Below are positions 13,567-25,569 of a DNA stretch of 64,000 bases, one piece after another. Under the pieces are notes generated by a model, which worked only from the letters and a program-made list of their open reading frames with translations, was not told where the DNA came from and did no database searches. Position numbers and translations under genes: made by a program. The stretch spans positions 44,810,514-44,874,513 of the forward strand of contig OY735215.1 in NCBI GenBank assembly GCA_963457665.1, written 5' to 3'. Numbering within the stretch: position 1 is the first letter of the stretch; each line of letters opens with the position of its first letter. This DNA comes from Thysanoteuthis rhombus. Taxonomy: Eukaryota; Mollusca; Cephalopoda; Oegopsida; Thysanoteuthidae.

Positions 13567-14150
13567 ACTAAACGGGGCTCCTCTTTCGATCGGCTTTCTT
13601 TTCAAAGAAAGTGTTCATGATTTTGAGCCGGTTTGCAGTTGAAAATTTCACAAGATCTTCACTCCTCTCGTTGTAGAATTTGCATCCGTATTTGCCGACG
13701 CATTTTTCAGTACCTTGTCCTTCTTGGGCGTTGAAGTCTCCCATAATGAAGAAATTTTTTTTGATTTCGTTCAGTAAGGAATTCAAGTCGTCGTAGAAGT
13801 TGTTTATCTCTTCATCGGTTGATTATAAAGTTGGTGCCTAAACTTAAATGATATCAGTTTGGACCTCTTTGAGAGATATACGGTGACACAGGCTATGTGG
13901 CCCGAGATGGTTTTAAATCCAACATCATTGTTCTTGACTTTTTAGAAAGCCAACTTCGCTGTTTTCCTTTTTTCCTTCCATAGTTGTATGAAAAGTGTTT
14001 GCAGTTTAGTTCGATTGGTTCCTCCCCCGGTCTTCTCGTTTCATTATTACCGATAATGTCCCATTTGATGTTCTTTATTTCATTTTCCAAAGTTGTTAGA
14101 TGTATGTCTGTGGAGAGTGGCTTGACGTTGTAGTTTCCTACGTATTGTGT
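13567..14150 (-). pseudogene. LINE endonuclease (APE domain) relic
   Basis: The minus strand reads, across several frames, GNYNVKPLSTDIH, NEIKNIKWDIIGNNETRR (N-terminal APE endonuclease with the ETR motif), and later NFFIMGDFNAQEGQGTEK, then NERSEDLVKF and NTFF. These are the ordered blocks of the AP-endonuclease-like domain of a LINE, which nicks target DNA before reverse transcription. Stops and frameshifts interrupt it and no reverse transcriptase follows, so this copy is broken and lacks its 3' part. It resembles the fuller copy at 21,270-23,243 and is probably the same family (RTE-like by overall look; clade uncertain). Confidence 0.8.
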
Positions 14151-14390
14151 TGTTTTCTTGGTGATGTTCTTGGAATTGTGGGTAGTCGCATTTGGGACAC
14201 ATCATCTCCGCCCAAAGTAAGTGATGTGACTCAGGCTTTTGAGACCGTTGGCCCAGCTTGAAAGGTTGTTTTTTTTCTGGTGACGGTCTAGGTGTTGTGT
14301 TTCGGTAGTCACTCTTGGAGCACATCAACCCTACCCAAAGCAAGTGATGTGGCTGGGCCCTTTGGGACTGATGATCCAGCAGGAACAGCC
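14148..14390 (-). repeat. Two tandem ~120-bp repeats upstream of the LINE endonuclease
   Basis: Blocks at about 14,148-14,262 and 14,272-14,390 align: 'cgcatttgggacacatcatc', 'cgcccaaagtaagtgatgtg' against 'cactcttggagcacatcaa', 'acccaaagcaagtgatgtgg'. They lie just 5' of the endonuclease on the minus strand, so they are probably the tandem 5' leader of the LINE. Confidence 0.6.
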
Positions 14391-14639
14391 GGTATATTCG
14401 TGATCTTGCAAATTATGGGGATTTTCTGGTCATGCTATGCCACGCTGGCCCATGACGTGTTGGTGGGAGAGCTCTGGGTAGTTGGTACTATTGGTGGTGC
14501 CCATCATCATTCCAAGTATCATGTGGTAGGATGCACTTGGTTACATGGTTCTAGTAACAGGAATTTTATCCCCCGACCTGACCTTACGCCTTATTTGTGG
14601 AAGTCTATGTTGGAAATTTGATTACATCTTAGGGATGGG

Positions 14640-16330
14640 TAAATTGAAGAGTTAAACTTGCATGTATTATTTGTACCTGGAGATTTAAGTATTCTACTGT
14701 CCGATTTTTCTTCTTCACTTCTGGATTTTGATCGATATTACCAGAGCTCTATAAGTGAGAATCTGAGTATGATTCAAGTGACACCTGCATAAAAAGCCAG
14801 TCATAGTTCTGGGTAGGTTTCCTCGCCCTGAGTATTGCAGCAGTGACTCCTCCGCGCCCACGATGTGATTTTTTCCTTTACGTGGTTTACATGAATGAAT
14901 GTCCTCATAAGTCGTTGATCTGCATATAGGTACTTGACAGCTACAGATCAGTCTAGAGTCTGATCTACGAATACTTGATGAATGGATCATACCTCTCCCT
15001 TATTCCCACCAAGTTTCAACTCAGAAAGAGTTCTGATATTTCAGAGTTTTGATATATGAGACCATTTGATTGTTTAACAAGATATTTACAAGGGAATAAC
15101 TTGAAGGAAGAATTTGTTACCTAACTTTAGCATAAATCTGAAATATTTTTTACACCAGACAGTCGTAGGAATCAAGTTTTCAAATAAGCGTAGTTTGACA
15201 ACTTTTTTGTTGAATGTTTAGGTTGGTTGATTTCAGACAACTGAAGTCCATAGTTTTGGGGTTCCCATGTGTGTATGTCAATTTCGTTTTATTAATATGT
15301 CCATGTAAGGGGTGTGGCTACGGACTCTCCTGGGTTTAAGAATTTAAAGATTTTAGTTTAATTTTGTAAAAATCAATGGGCGTGGAGTTTGCCAGCCATT
15401 ATATGAATGATACCTATAATACAGAATTGAAAACTGCAAGAACTTCCAAATTCTTAGAATAAAAAAAAAATAAGAAAAAGTGAAGATATTTGTGAATAAG
15501 GAACAATTTTTTACCTAACTTCGAATTTTTTTTTCTGAAATGTCTTCTATTTGCAATATTTCGTAAGAAGAAATACATCAAAAAGAACACATTTCCCCTG
15601 TCTTGTTTTATTTCAGGTTATTCTTCCTACGGGCAACGCTGGGTATCCCTGCTTGTAGATGATGAATTAGTTTAACAAAATTGCATACTTTGATTGTAGA
15701 AATGTGTATGCGGAAGTAATGATGAAAGCTTACATTTTTCTTAAATTTCTATTAGATGAAGTATAATGAAATATCATTATTATATATTGTTTCGTGACTT
15801 GAAACCCTGACACTATCAAAATGCAAACAAACATGACTGTTAATCGGGAATGAAGGATGGGTTAAAGGGTAATACTTGAACTTCTGTTTCCAGTTGAGTC
15901 TCGGTAGCTTAATAGAGTGGCAAAGTTTGGCTAATGCTTTTTTTCTCTTTTTTGCCGATTTTTTTTTTTCCACTTTTCCGACTGTGATTTTGCACCGTTT
16001 GTTAGTACATGACTGCTAGTTCATATTATGAATTTTAATACATTTTAGTCATTTTCTCGATTTTTCGTTCGTTTTTTTCCTTGGAATCTTCGAACAGATG
16101 CCAATAAACTTTTGAAAACAAAGCAACCTTTCGTTGATAAAATGCCCGAGTGTGGTAAACCGTGTTCATTTTATTGTAATAATCCTAGTGATATAAATAA
16201 AAAGATAGACTGCAAAAAATTTTCATCAAAAATTATTTACCTAATCAATGTAAACTCATTTAGATTTTTTAACGGTGTAATGTGATAGTCAAGTTAGTAT
16301 ACAGACTTCCAAATCTTTACTGTAAATTTT
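14640..16330. other. Gene-free stretch, nothing recognised
   Basis: AT-rich sequence without coding or structural signals I can support. 14,738-14,990 is more GC-balanced than its surroundings but matches nothing I recognise. Confidence 0.45.
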
Positions 16331-16369
16331 AAAAATTGACCAATTTCAAAGAAAAAAATTTCCAGTATT

Positions 16370-16870
16370 CATTTTGCTCTGTTAACACTCTATCTCCAAA
16401 AGTTCTCAATGAATTTCAATGATATTTCTTGAGGCGTAAAGCAGGGGTAGGAAAAAGTAAGTAAATTGTAGAATTGACCAAGGGAATTCGTTTTTGATTG
16501 AAAGATATTTTTCCGTTTATTTTCTTACATTTCTGTATTCGCTTCGGTCTATCAACATGCTCTCTTCAAAAGTTGTCAATGAATTTCAATGAAATTCAGT
16601 GGAAGAATAACCCACATGATGAGGAAGAAGAGATTAAATTTGGGGTGGATCAGGTAATTTGGCTTTGATTGAGAGGTATATTTTCATTTTTCTCTTCTTT
16701 TTCTCTTCACACATTCTGTACTCAATTATGTTTGTTCGCACACTATCTTCAAAAAAATTCCCCATATATTTGAATGAAAGTTTGTGAAAAGGTGGACAGG
16801 TGGCAACAATCTTTTTCTTAGTCTGGATGATTTTTAGATACAATTCAACCTGGTTGTTAAGATTCTATCC
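16370..16870 (-). repeat. ~170-bp-unit composite repeat, three units plus terminal module
   Basis: Three successive units each have 'aaaagttctcaatgaatttc' type text followed by 'tgattgaaagatatttttcc'. After the last unit comes 'ggcaacaatctttttctta', then 'gatgatttttagatacaattc' and 'aacctggttgttaagattct'. That module also ends the larger element at 33,717-35,594, so this is a partial copy of the same family. Confidence 0.75.
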
Positions 16871-16879
16871 CGCCCCATG

Positions 16880-18400
16880 AAAATTCCACTTCATCTCTAT
16901 CAAATAAATATCTTTCCAGTTCATATAGTTTAAGTATTCTTTTGACCTTGACTAACCTAGTTAAATACAGGACAAATGTGATGAGAAGGTAAATTGATTA
17001 ATCAAATTAATTTACCTTATTTTAAGGTGTAACGTATTGTTTGAGAGTAAATATTACGTAAGATATGATCCTTTATTATTCCCCTCCCTCACTATCTTGT
17101 CTGATCTCTCCATATATATTCAATGAAAAGTTGCAAAATTTCACACAGAATGCACAGACTAACACTTGTAAGACATGATTGGACTTTTCGTACTTTAACC
17201 TATTGAGGCCGATAATGAAACATTGTTCCCCTAAAACATAAACATAAATAAAGTGGTCACAGCTCCTGAACTATATGGAAATCATCTCCCGGTTTGTATT
17301 AGTATTGATGGATTTGTTGAACAAGACGCTGCATTCATAACGAAAGCTTAATCATTTTCTCCTTTCTTTTGAGAAGATATTTTTCTTTAAAGGGAAGATC
17401 CTTCCACCTAAATAACCGGAAGAGAGAGGTTTTTCTTTTCCTCTTTAAAAACACAATATAGTCAATGAAATCTACCACGCAAAAATAACTATACGTCCAC
17501 ATCTTTGAATAATAGATTTATTTCTAAAAAGAAAATAGATGTGGATAGCATAGTACCCACAGTTAAATGGAAGATATCTAAAAAAAGATAACGAAAAAAA
17601 ACACACGTATGCTAGATCATTGAAGCCCCATCTTACCTATGCCTAAATGAAAAATTTCAAATCCTCACTTTTGCCAATAGAACAAAAAAAAAAAGCAGAG
17701 TTATGAAAAAGAAAAAAATTGAAGTCCAAGCACGACTCAAAATTTCCATTCAAAAACATAATTTAACACCCGACGTATAGGTTTACTAAAAATCAACCAC
17801 TATAGCTACCTTATTACCCTTTCGTATCACTTTAAGAACAGCCCAATCACCTTTCTATAATTATCATAGATATTTAAAAACATACCAAACCTACAATAAT
17901 TAAACTAACAACTAATGTCAGGTAGAAATGAACACCTACACCGGGAAATTGGTTTAAATTACAATAAAAATACTCTCAGTGAGGAAATATATGACAAGGA
18001 GGTGATGTATTAACAACGTACTGATAAGGAAAATGCGTACAGTACCTCTTGCTAATTCATAATTCATAAGTACCAGTCAGTAAAGTATTTCCATAATGTA
18101 AGACAGGAAAACAAAGCAAACAATGGCCTACAACTAAACAAGAAAGAGAAAAAATGAAAAAAAAAACGTTTGTCAACCCTAAAAAAATAGACCCCCACCT
18201 CCTAATTAGGAGTTTACAATAAATCAAATTATTCACCCGTAGGAAACCAAACGTGGCTGAGTGGCAAATCCTTTATTTCATCATTCTTTAAGATCTACTC
18301 CAACTCAACCTGATGTGGAATGTTGAATGTATCGAGCACTTTATGAGATAAACCCATCACACATCGGGTATTGCACTATATCATATCATATTCTGATTTG
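16880..18400. other. Gene-free, A-rich stretch
   Basis: AT-rich with many A runs and few G between about 17,450 and 18,230. No reading frame, splice pattern or repeat recognised. Confidence 0.45.
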
Positions 18401-18402
18401 CA

Positions 18403-18403
18403 T

Positions 18404-18442
<39 letters not shown>

Positions 18443-18664
18443 TTGCTTGCTAGTATCATTACGTTGACTACGGTATCAGCATTCCCTGTCTGGGCTTACG
18501 ATGTATGAAATCGCACCAGAAGCGGTGTCACTCACATCCCCATCCTCGCAAAAGAATCTGGAATTCACAAGTGGTCACCCATCTATGTAATGACACGGTT
18601 CAAAGCTGCTTAACTTCGTTGATAGCATACAAAATTGTGCATCCGAAGTAATCTGGCTGTAGGC
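18403..18664 (-). mobile_element. 5S-rRNA-derived SINE
   Basis: On the minus strand, 18,664 to 18,572 aligns almost end to end with 5S rRNA. The reverse complement has the diagnostic 'gtggtcacccatc', 'ctgcttaacttcgttgat' and 'ctgtaggc' blocks in the right order and spacing over about 93 nt. A non-5S body runs to about 18,444, followed by a (CA/TG)n(TA)n tail at 18,403-18,442. A 5S head, unrelated body and simple-repeat tail are the layout of SINE3-type elements, which use the internal 5S pol III promoter and are moved by a LINE. Substitutions throughout mean it is not a functional 5S gene. Confidence 0.7.
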
Positions 18665-18899
18665 ATAGGTTCTATCACACTTGTGTTGTGAGAATCTTTG
18701 GAAGAGAGAGTTGAATGGTTTCTCGATATTTAGCGTTTGTGCGTCCTTCGAATGCAGCTTCTCGAGCATCAGACGCCACCCCCCTGTCTTTCAAGCGAAA
18801 GTAATAATGAGGGTAGAGACGTTCTTGCGATCTAACAATATCAGACACATCCATAACAATTATAAAGACGTCGACGACGACAACGGCAGCTATAATAGT

Positions 18900-20060
18900 A
18901 AATGAAACATCGATGAAATGATGACGATTGTTTAAGGGGGAAAAACGGTTAGTAAAAGAATCTGCTCCTCTGGAATAGCAGACAGCTGGAAAATGGTAAC
19001 GTGGAATATTAGAGAGAAGAAAAAATCAGTGGGAAAATGAATCATATGAATGAGAGGGAGGAAGAAAAGGAAAGGGGAAGGAAGGGAGAAGAAGGGAAGG
19101 ATGCAAGCGGAGGTTGATGGAGACAAAGAAAGAAGGGAAGGAAAGAAAGAAGGAAGTAAGGAAGGGAATAGTATTAGAAATATCGTGGTAATAGATAGAT
19201 TGACCGATATATAGGAAAAGTCTGAGATAGAGAGATAAATATGAATTGTCTGAGATAGATAGATAGATCGATAGATTGATTGATAGATTGATAGATAGAT
19301 AGATAGATATGGAAAACTGCTAGAAATAAATTGTTGGAAAACTTAATGAAAGAAACAAGCGTACGACGTCTGAGCAATTCTGCAACAATGCCGAAATGTC
19401 CACAAAAATACTATCTAATATGGCAGACGTTAATTTGGGTGTTGTCTTGTGGCAGGCGTCGTTGATTGGTTGATTCAATTGGAGACATCGAGTGTTGAAT
19501 GGATTAAGAGCAGAACACAGCGAAGAAAAATGTGCAAAGAATGGTACATCTAAATGGGAAGAGGGACGAGGAGAGGAAGCGCATCAGACTAATTACCTTA
19601 AGGTGGAATAAAAGAGGGTGAAAAAGAGATTCTGTGGCAGATATAGAGGGAATGAAAAGGTTGAAAGATGTGGAGGAGGGAGGAGAGCAGAGAAAAATTC
19701 GTGAGAGTAAGGGGAATAGATGGAAAGAATAAGAATCACATAGAGGGTGGCGAGGGAGAAAGTAAGGAAAGAGAAAGAGAGTGATGGATAGAGCAGGATT
19801 GGAAGGCTGGGAGATGGCAATGCAGAGGGAGGGAAGCAAAAAAAATTGTATGAGTTTGGTGAAAGCGATAGAGAGGATAAGAGTTATATGAGAGGGTGGT
19901 TAGGAACAAGTAAGACGAGGGAAAAGGTTGCCAAAGAAAAAGAGAAGAGAATAGCCGAGGACAAAATATAAACCGGACAAGGTTGGAGAAAATCGGAGAC
20001 AAAGGAAAAATAGAGGGGAGAAGAAGGAGATTGAAGGCCAGCAGAGTCGAATGAAAAGAT
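18900..20060 (+). repeat. Purine-rich tract with GATA run and ~148-bp imperfect duplication
   Basis: GA-rich from about 19,030 to 19,170 and from 19,550 to 20,050. GATA/GATT run at 19,253-19,310. Within the second tract a block near 19,680-19,775 ('cacatagagggtggcgaggg') recurs about 148 bp on ('tatatgagagggtggttagg'). No gene. Confidence 0.75.
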
Positions 20061-20187
20061 TAAAGACAGAAAATGTGTCTGTTTCCAGCTGTCTGTTCCC
20101 TCCAACCGTTGCTGATGACCCGAAAACACTGACTTTTTCTGAACTTGCAAGTTACTATTGCAATTTTGTCGACGTTGGAATACTTAC

Positions 20188-20274
20188 CTCCCAGCCAGGA
20201 TCAGGATTAACGCCGTTTGATACCCTGTGAACAACCCCAAAATGATGCCCTCAACTCGGCCCCCCATTGCTAAA
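20188..20274 (-). CDS. Exon-like sequence with hydrophobic frame, possible signal-peptide exon
   Basis: On the minus strand a good acceptor (T-rich run, then 'atcttatcag|') lies 87 bases before an excellent donor (GGGAG|GTAAGTATT). Only one frame between them is open. It contains an ATG at 20,265-20,267 (context GCAATGG) starting MGGRVEGIILGLF and ending TALILILAG, that is, a basic start followed by a hydrophobic run like a signal peptide or membrane anchor. The block is GC-richer than its flanks. It can be read as the first coding exon (26 codons plus 2 bases) or as an internal 29-codon exon. The protein is not recognised. No partner exon was found, so a chance match is possible. Confidence 0.42.
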
Positions 20275-21265
20275 CTGATAAGATTTTCAAAAAAGAAAGA
20301 GACCCGAAAAGATGCAAGTCATATCTTTTTTGAAACACATCAAAATACATTTTCCCACATAAATATAATACTTTGCTAAACTAAAACTTTACTAATGAAA
20401 AAATGAAACTTGTGCTAGCATAATGGTCGGTTTTATACGATAGTGTTTGAGTGGACGGCTGGATCTTTTGAACATTTGAATAAAATCCATTTATAAGAGA
20501 AAAAATAAAATTTTGAATTAAAACTTCCATGTTAAATAACCTGAACAACTTTGAATAATTCAACACAGGAAACTTAGAGAGATGTGGTGCTCCCTCGTCT
20601 TTTGATGCCCTAAGCACGTGCTTATTTCTCTTAATGGTCAAGTTACCTACTAGACAAGGGTAGCATATGTAAGTGTATATAACGTATATGTGCTTTGTGT
20701 GGATTCAGTGAGTGTAAATAGTGTCCAAACGTTTGTGACATTGCCTTGGTCTTTTATATCTAACTAGATTTAGAATCCCCTGTATAAAAAAGTCTAAATT
20801 CCGGTAAAATTTTGGAGTTGACAAACCTTCATTTGCTGAACTGCAACAGCTGAAGGTACTACACAGCTTTCAATATTAATTACTACATATTTTATACCTC
20901 CCTTCTTCATTCATCGTAATTGGTAGATATTTTTATATCTCAATCGAAGTAATGTTCATCGGTCTTACCCTCTTTTCAACAGAAAGAAACCATCACCCAT
21001 GTGTAGACTGAATCCTGAGTTGGAAATTTTTTCCTTCAAAAAAAAATCCCCTCATTGAATTTTCATTCCCTTTGCCGAATGTTATCATCCAGTTATTGTT
21101 ATCTGAAAGACCTTATGACAAAGTAATCACAATACGTTGCTTCCTCCATATTTGCTGTAAACTGTGGTATTAAAGTAGTATTAGCAAGTGAAACGCTCCG
21201 GGGAAGAATTAATCCAACAAACATCTTTTCAGCAAAAAGAAAAAGTAAAACAAAGGGTAGGCTTC
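20275..21265. other. Gene-free stretch
   Basis: AT-rich sequence with only short frames and no recognised motif. If the exon at 20,188-20,274 is real, this is its upstream intron or flank. Confidence 0.45.
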
Positions 21266-21269
21266 ATTC

Positions 21270-23243
21270 TGAATAGAAAGCTCAAAGACAACGTTATGGG
21301 TTTTAAAGTTATCTCAGATCGCGTGGCCAGCATCACCGTGCAACCATCTAAGAGGTAGAAATTGAACATCATTCAAGTCTACGCTCCCACGATACTATCA
21401 ACGAAGTAGGAGACAACTTCTACGACAACTTAAATTCCACACTAAAAAAAAAATACTTTATTGTTGGAGACTTCAACGCCTAGACAGGACAAGGAATTCG
21501 AACTTGCGTCGAAAAGTTTGGATACAAGATACCGATCAGAAGAGAACTTATAGATTTCCCAACAGCAAATGGGTTCAGAATCATGAACACTTTCTTTAAG
21601 GTGAAAGCCAATAGAAATTGGAATTGAGGGAGCCCCAAACATGAAACCAAAAACAAAATCGACTGCATCCGAGCAAACAAAAGCGAGACCATCAAAGATA
21701 CCCATGTCCCAAAGCAAGTCAACGTAGGGAGCGACCACAAAATGGTAAGATGTGAAATTCAAATTAACATCAACAAAGAATGGAGGAGAATGTTCCACAC
21801 CTAACGGTGACCACTATCAGCAGACCTTTCAACGAAAAAATAGATATGAACTTCTCACCAAACGAGAAGAAAGCAACGCCAACATCATCAACAAGTTAAA
21901 CAACAAAAATAACAACCTCTTTAATAGGTTGCCGATATGTTTAAACCAAAGAGCAAACACACAACCAGCAAATTCTCAGAAGAAACCAAAAACCCAAAAT
22001 CTCAAGCCACCAACTACCACAAAAGAAAAGATCGAAGCAACCAAAAGAGAATTTTAAAAAAAAGATACACTACATCAGCTATCGGGACAATTCTCGAGAA
22101 AGATAGAAGTTTCCAAGCTATTAATAAAACTCTCAATACAGGAAGAAAACAAATAAGTAGTGTGCACAATGAAGCTACTTTCAGAAAAAAAAAACTACCC
22201 ACCCATTGACCATCTTCATCCGGTAAATCAACTATGAATATGAAATGCTATAGTATTTGTGAACTTCAGTGGAAATCCCCAAGGTTATTCATCATCATTC
22301 AACAAGGTATAGATCCCCGATAAGTCAATGTATTACAACATATCAACTGACAGTAGCTCCTTCATCAGGTTTCATGAAGGCTCTGAGCCCTTCCAGCTCG
22401 AAAAAAAAAGAGTTAGACAAGGCGAAACCAGCTCACTCAAACTCTTCACAGCCTGTCTCGAGATGATCTTCCGAAACCTAGACTGGGAAAATAAAGGAAT
22501 CAAAATATACAACGAATACCTAAGTAACCTAAGATTTGAAGACAACATCGACCTTTTTGCTAAGAACCTTCATGACCCCCACATAATGATAGACAAACAA
22601 TGAAGAAAGAAGAAAGAAAATCGGTCTCTGCATGAACTTCAGAAGAATAGATGTCATGCACAACAAAAATGTTGAAGAAAAAGACAAAACAATCAAAATC
22701 GAAAACGTTGAACTGAAAAAGTAGACCACTACACCTGCTTAGTACAACGAATCTCCAAGAAATCCTCAAAAGGAGAAGAAATCGAGTGAAGAATCACACT
22801 AGCCTGGCAAGCTTCCAGCGGGGCAAGCTCAACCTTCGAGGACAAAAAAATCCTATAAAAAAGTGTATACAACCAATACAGTCTCCCGATAGTCACGCAA
22901 GGGGCTGAAACATGAAATCTAAGCAAAAGATTGTCTCCTTAACTGAGAACTGTGCAACATGCACAAGAGAGAATCATGCTCAACCTAACATTAAAGAGAT
23001 CACAAGGAAAAACAGGAATCAGAGATATCATAGAATCCTCTACATAATTCAAATGGCAATGGGCTGGACATCGGGACCCACTAGAGATCACATGCGAAAC
23101 CGTGAGTTACAAAATATCAGATGGCCTGATGAACTAGATAAGTTCAGAGAGGATTGTATTCATGATGCACACGACAGAGAGGTCAGGCAAATCTCTGAGA
23201 AGGTTTGTGTCCAACAACAGACGCTAAAAGTATGCTGCTGCTG
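21270..23243 (+). mobile_element. LINE (APE endonuclease + reverse transcriptase), longest copy, inactive
   Basis: Read across frames, the order is: 'FKVISDRVASITVQPSKR' (endonuclease), 'IIQVYAPT', 'YFIVGDFNA', 'FPTANGFRIMNTFF', 'KNKIDCIRANKSETIKD' and 'GSDHKMVRCEI' up to about 21,770. Then a diverged RT N-terminal part. Then the RT palm at about 22,330-22,600 with 'LKLFTACLEMIFRNLDWE' and 'LSNLRFEDNIDLF'. Then the C-terminal part to 23,243 with 'HMRNRELQNIRWPDELDKF'. LINE proteins of this kind nick the target and copy their RNA in place. The catalytic F/Y-A-D-D is FEDN here, and there are many stops and frameshifts, so it is dead. It ends in a (CTG)n(ATC)n-type simple tail to about 23,312. 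RTE-like by layout; clade not certain. Confidence 0.88.
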
Positions 23244-23390
23244 ATGACACCGATGTGATCTTGAAGATATATTTCATCATAATCATCATCATCAGCAGCA
23301 GCAGTAGCAGCAGATACTAAATAGACGGGTAGAGAGAAAAAGAGAAACAGGGTGAAGTTAAAGAAAAATAAAGGGAGATTGGATTGATCA

Positions 23391-23393
<3 letters not shown>

Positions 23394-23452
<59 letters not shown>
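23394..23452. repeat. (TA)n microsatellite
   Basis: Uninterrupted TA run of about 58 bp, followed by a purine-rich (GAGA/GGAA) tract to about 23,710. Confidence 0.96.
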
Positions 23453-23455
<3 letters not shown>

Positions 23456-23867
23456 AGAGGGTGGAAGGGAAAGAGAGAGAGGGGGAGAGAAGATAGCAAT
23501 AAATAGATAGAAAGAGACAAAATTTAATAGAGAGATAAAGAGATAGAAGAAAACAAAAAATAAGTGGTTGAGAACATGAAGAGTTAAAACAATAGAAGAG
23601 AGAAAACAAAAGGAAATAGATAAAGGAAAAGAGGGGGAGAGAGAGAAAGAAACTGAAAAGAAAGGAAGAGAGGAAAGAGATGAGAAAAAGAGGAAGGAGA
23701 AAAGAGGAAGGGTTGCCGAAGTCTTTGGCCAAATTGCATCCTGCCGAATTTAAACGGAGTTATTTTTGACAAATTGTTTCCGCCATTGGCCGTCTGTAGA
23801 GAGAGGTAGTGGAAGTTGGCTCAACGGCCGAGTAGCAAAGGCGGGGGCGGCAACATAAAACGAGTGG

Positions 23868-24212
23868 TGAGGGTGAGGGTCGGAATAATGTCCCCATAGG
23901 CAAGCAAATACTATTCGGATATCACCATATCCCGAGGTCAGAGATGATGTCAGTGAAAAAAAATACAAGTTGGTTAAGCACTGAGATTTAATGGGTTTCG
24001 GTGTGTTGAAGTTTAATGGGTCAACTTTACAATACTGATTTGAAGATCATGAAATGAAGGCCCCATACCCATCAGACTTGAAATCTCAACACACCGAAAT
24101 CCATTAAATCTCAGTGCTTGATCAACATCTGTAACTATCTGTATATGGTGATATCCAAAAAGAATTGGTTTGCCAATGGGGACATTGTTTTGACCCTCAA
24201 ATTGAAAACTAG
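23868..24212. repeat. Long inverted repeat (hairpin-forming)
   Basis: Left arm about 23,868-24,020 and right arm about 24,080-24,212 are reverse complements. The inner 40 bp are nearly perfect: 'aagcactgagatttaatggg' and 'ttcggtgtgttgaag' on the left against 'cttgaaatctcaacacaccg' and 'attaaatctcagtgcttgat' on the right. Outer blocks 'aatgtccccataggcaa' and 'ggatatcaccata' also match across. The loop is about 60 bp. Both arms can encode NNVPIGK(Q/P)ILFGYHH in the same sense, but I recognise no protein family. Confidence 0.85.
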
Positions 24213-24486
24213 AAACCACTGAAAGAGTGCATACCTCGGCTAACGTCATTGTCACTGAAACCTAAATGGAAAGTTTATGTATAACTACAATGCAGAAAAG
24301 GCTACCTTAGAAATTACTGATCCATTCCCCGAATCCAATCAAATGTCCTTTGGCCCATGATTCATTCTTTCACAACAGGTTATGGAATTTCATGGAAAAT
24401 TTAGAAGATTTGGTATGGAAAATGTGAGGGGGTATACAAACGTATGAAATGAATGAAAAAAATGGAAAAACTTCCGGTATCAAATC

Positions 24487-24490
<4 letters not shown>

Positions 24491-24532
<42 letters not shown>
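24491..24532. repeat. (TG)n microsatellite
   Basis: Pure TG run of about 42 bp. Confidence 0.96.
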
Positions 24533-24533
<1 letters not shown>

Positions 24534-24738
24534 TGCGTAAACAACAGATGATCTTTTCAAGTTTTTTCAAGTCCCAGCTCGACATGAGCTGTTTCTAAGT
24601 ATAATCGGTCATAACATCACAAGAGTTTCTACGACTCAATCTTCAATCTATGCCATAACAGGAGGAGAAATTGACCACTGAGATCAATGTGAGAATGAAT
24701 TAGTACATATGCTTATTCTCTCTCTCTCTCTCTCTCTC

Positions 24739-25045
24739 CAATTTGACTCCTTGAAGGAGAAAAAGTCTACTTTCACTTCTGACCACAAAGAGAGGTAAAA
24801 TTCCGCTGCACCTTTGATCCCCAGAGGGGGAAAAGCTTTTCTTCACTTTTAACCCCTGAATGAGGAAAAATGTTCCCTTTACTTCTGTATCCTTGACGGG
24901 AGAAAAATTTCCATTCAATTTCTACCTTAGGTAAAGGTATATGTATATATGTATATTGGACGGAAAGTAAAGGTCAAGTTTAGCATCATAGTTATATAGT
25001 AAATAGGATCTCCCTATAAAACCTTTAAAAACATTTTACTCGAAA
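24739..25045 (+). repeat. ~36-bp minisatellite plus conserved flank, array 1
   Basis: About five units of 35-36 bp to 24,925, each with a 'gacc-cctt-gaggaaaaagtttcctttcactttt' theme and much divergence. The array follows a (TC)n run. It is followed at about 24,958-25,045 by a non-repeat flank ('ggacggaaagtaaaggtcaa', 'catagttatatagtaaatag') that also follows the array at 48,475-48,735. Confidence 0.7.
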
Positions 25046-25319
25046 CTTTTTACTTTAAAAGCTCTTTCTTGGTCCACTGACTATTGTGATTGATTGTAAA
25101 TTGATCACCATCACCATAAGCCGTTATAAATCCAGTGCTGGACCAAAGCCTTTCCCATCTCCTTCCAGGATGAGCGTGATTGCGTTAATCTCTGTCATGT
25201 CCTACCGGCAAACTCTTCTATCTCATCCCCTCATCTTGTGGTGGGTCTTTTCCAACTGCGTTTTCGGTCTCAGAGGCACCGATAGATTAGTCTTTTGTTG
25301 AAATTTTCCACGTTTACAT

Positions 25320-25568
25320 CTTGTTATGTCTAAAAAAAAAGTTTCGTTTTGTTTTTTGAAGATTAAAATAGGTTTCTTTGGGGAAATCAATTTGCAATGT
25401 GTGTTTATGCTAAATTGCTCCCTTATTTTTAGTGATCTAGGCTTTTGAGAAGTAACTTATTCATTGATCAGCCCTTTTTCCAATTTTTCAATTAATCACC
25501 CTCAATTCGGCCTGCCACAAAAAGACGTTGCTCGCATGACGGTTTGTATTGAGTAAATAACCAGACTT
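25320..25568 (-). repeat. Dispersed repeat family 'CTGGTTAGTC', copy C (partial)
   Basis: Reverse orientation, head part only. 'gtaacttattcattgatca', 'caattaatcaccctc' and 'tattgagtaaataaccagact' match the other copies; the tail end is missing. Confidence 0.6.
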
Positions 25569-25569
25569 G

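Noticed and set aside
14292-14621. A 109-codon frame
   Set aside because: It lies antisense to the tandem leader of the LINE copy and has no domain.
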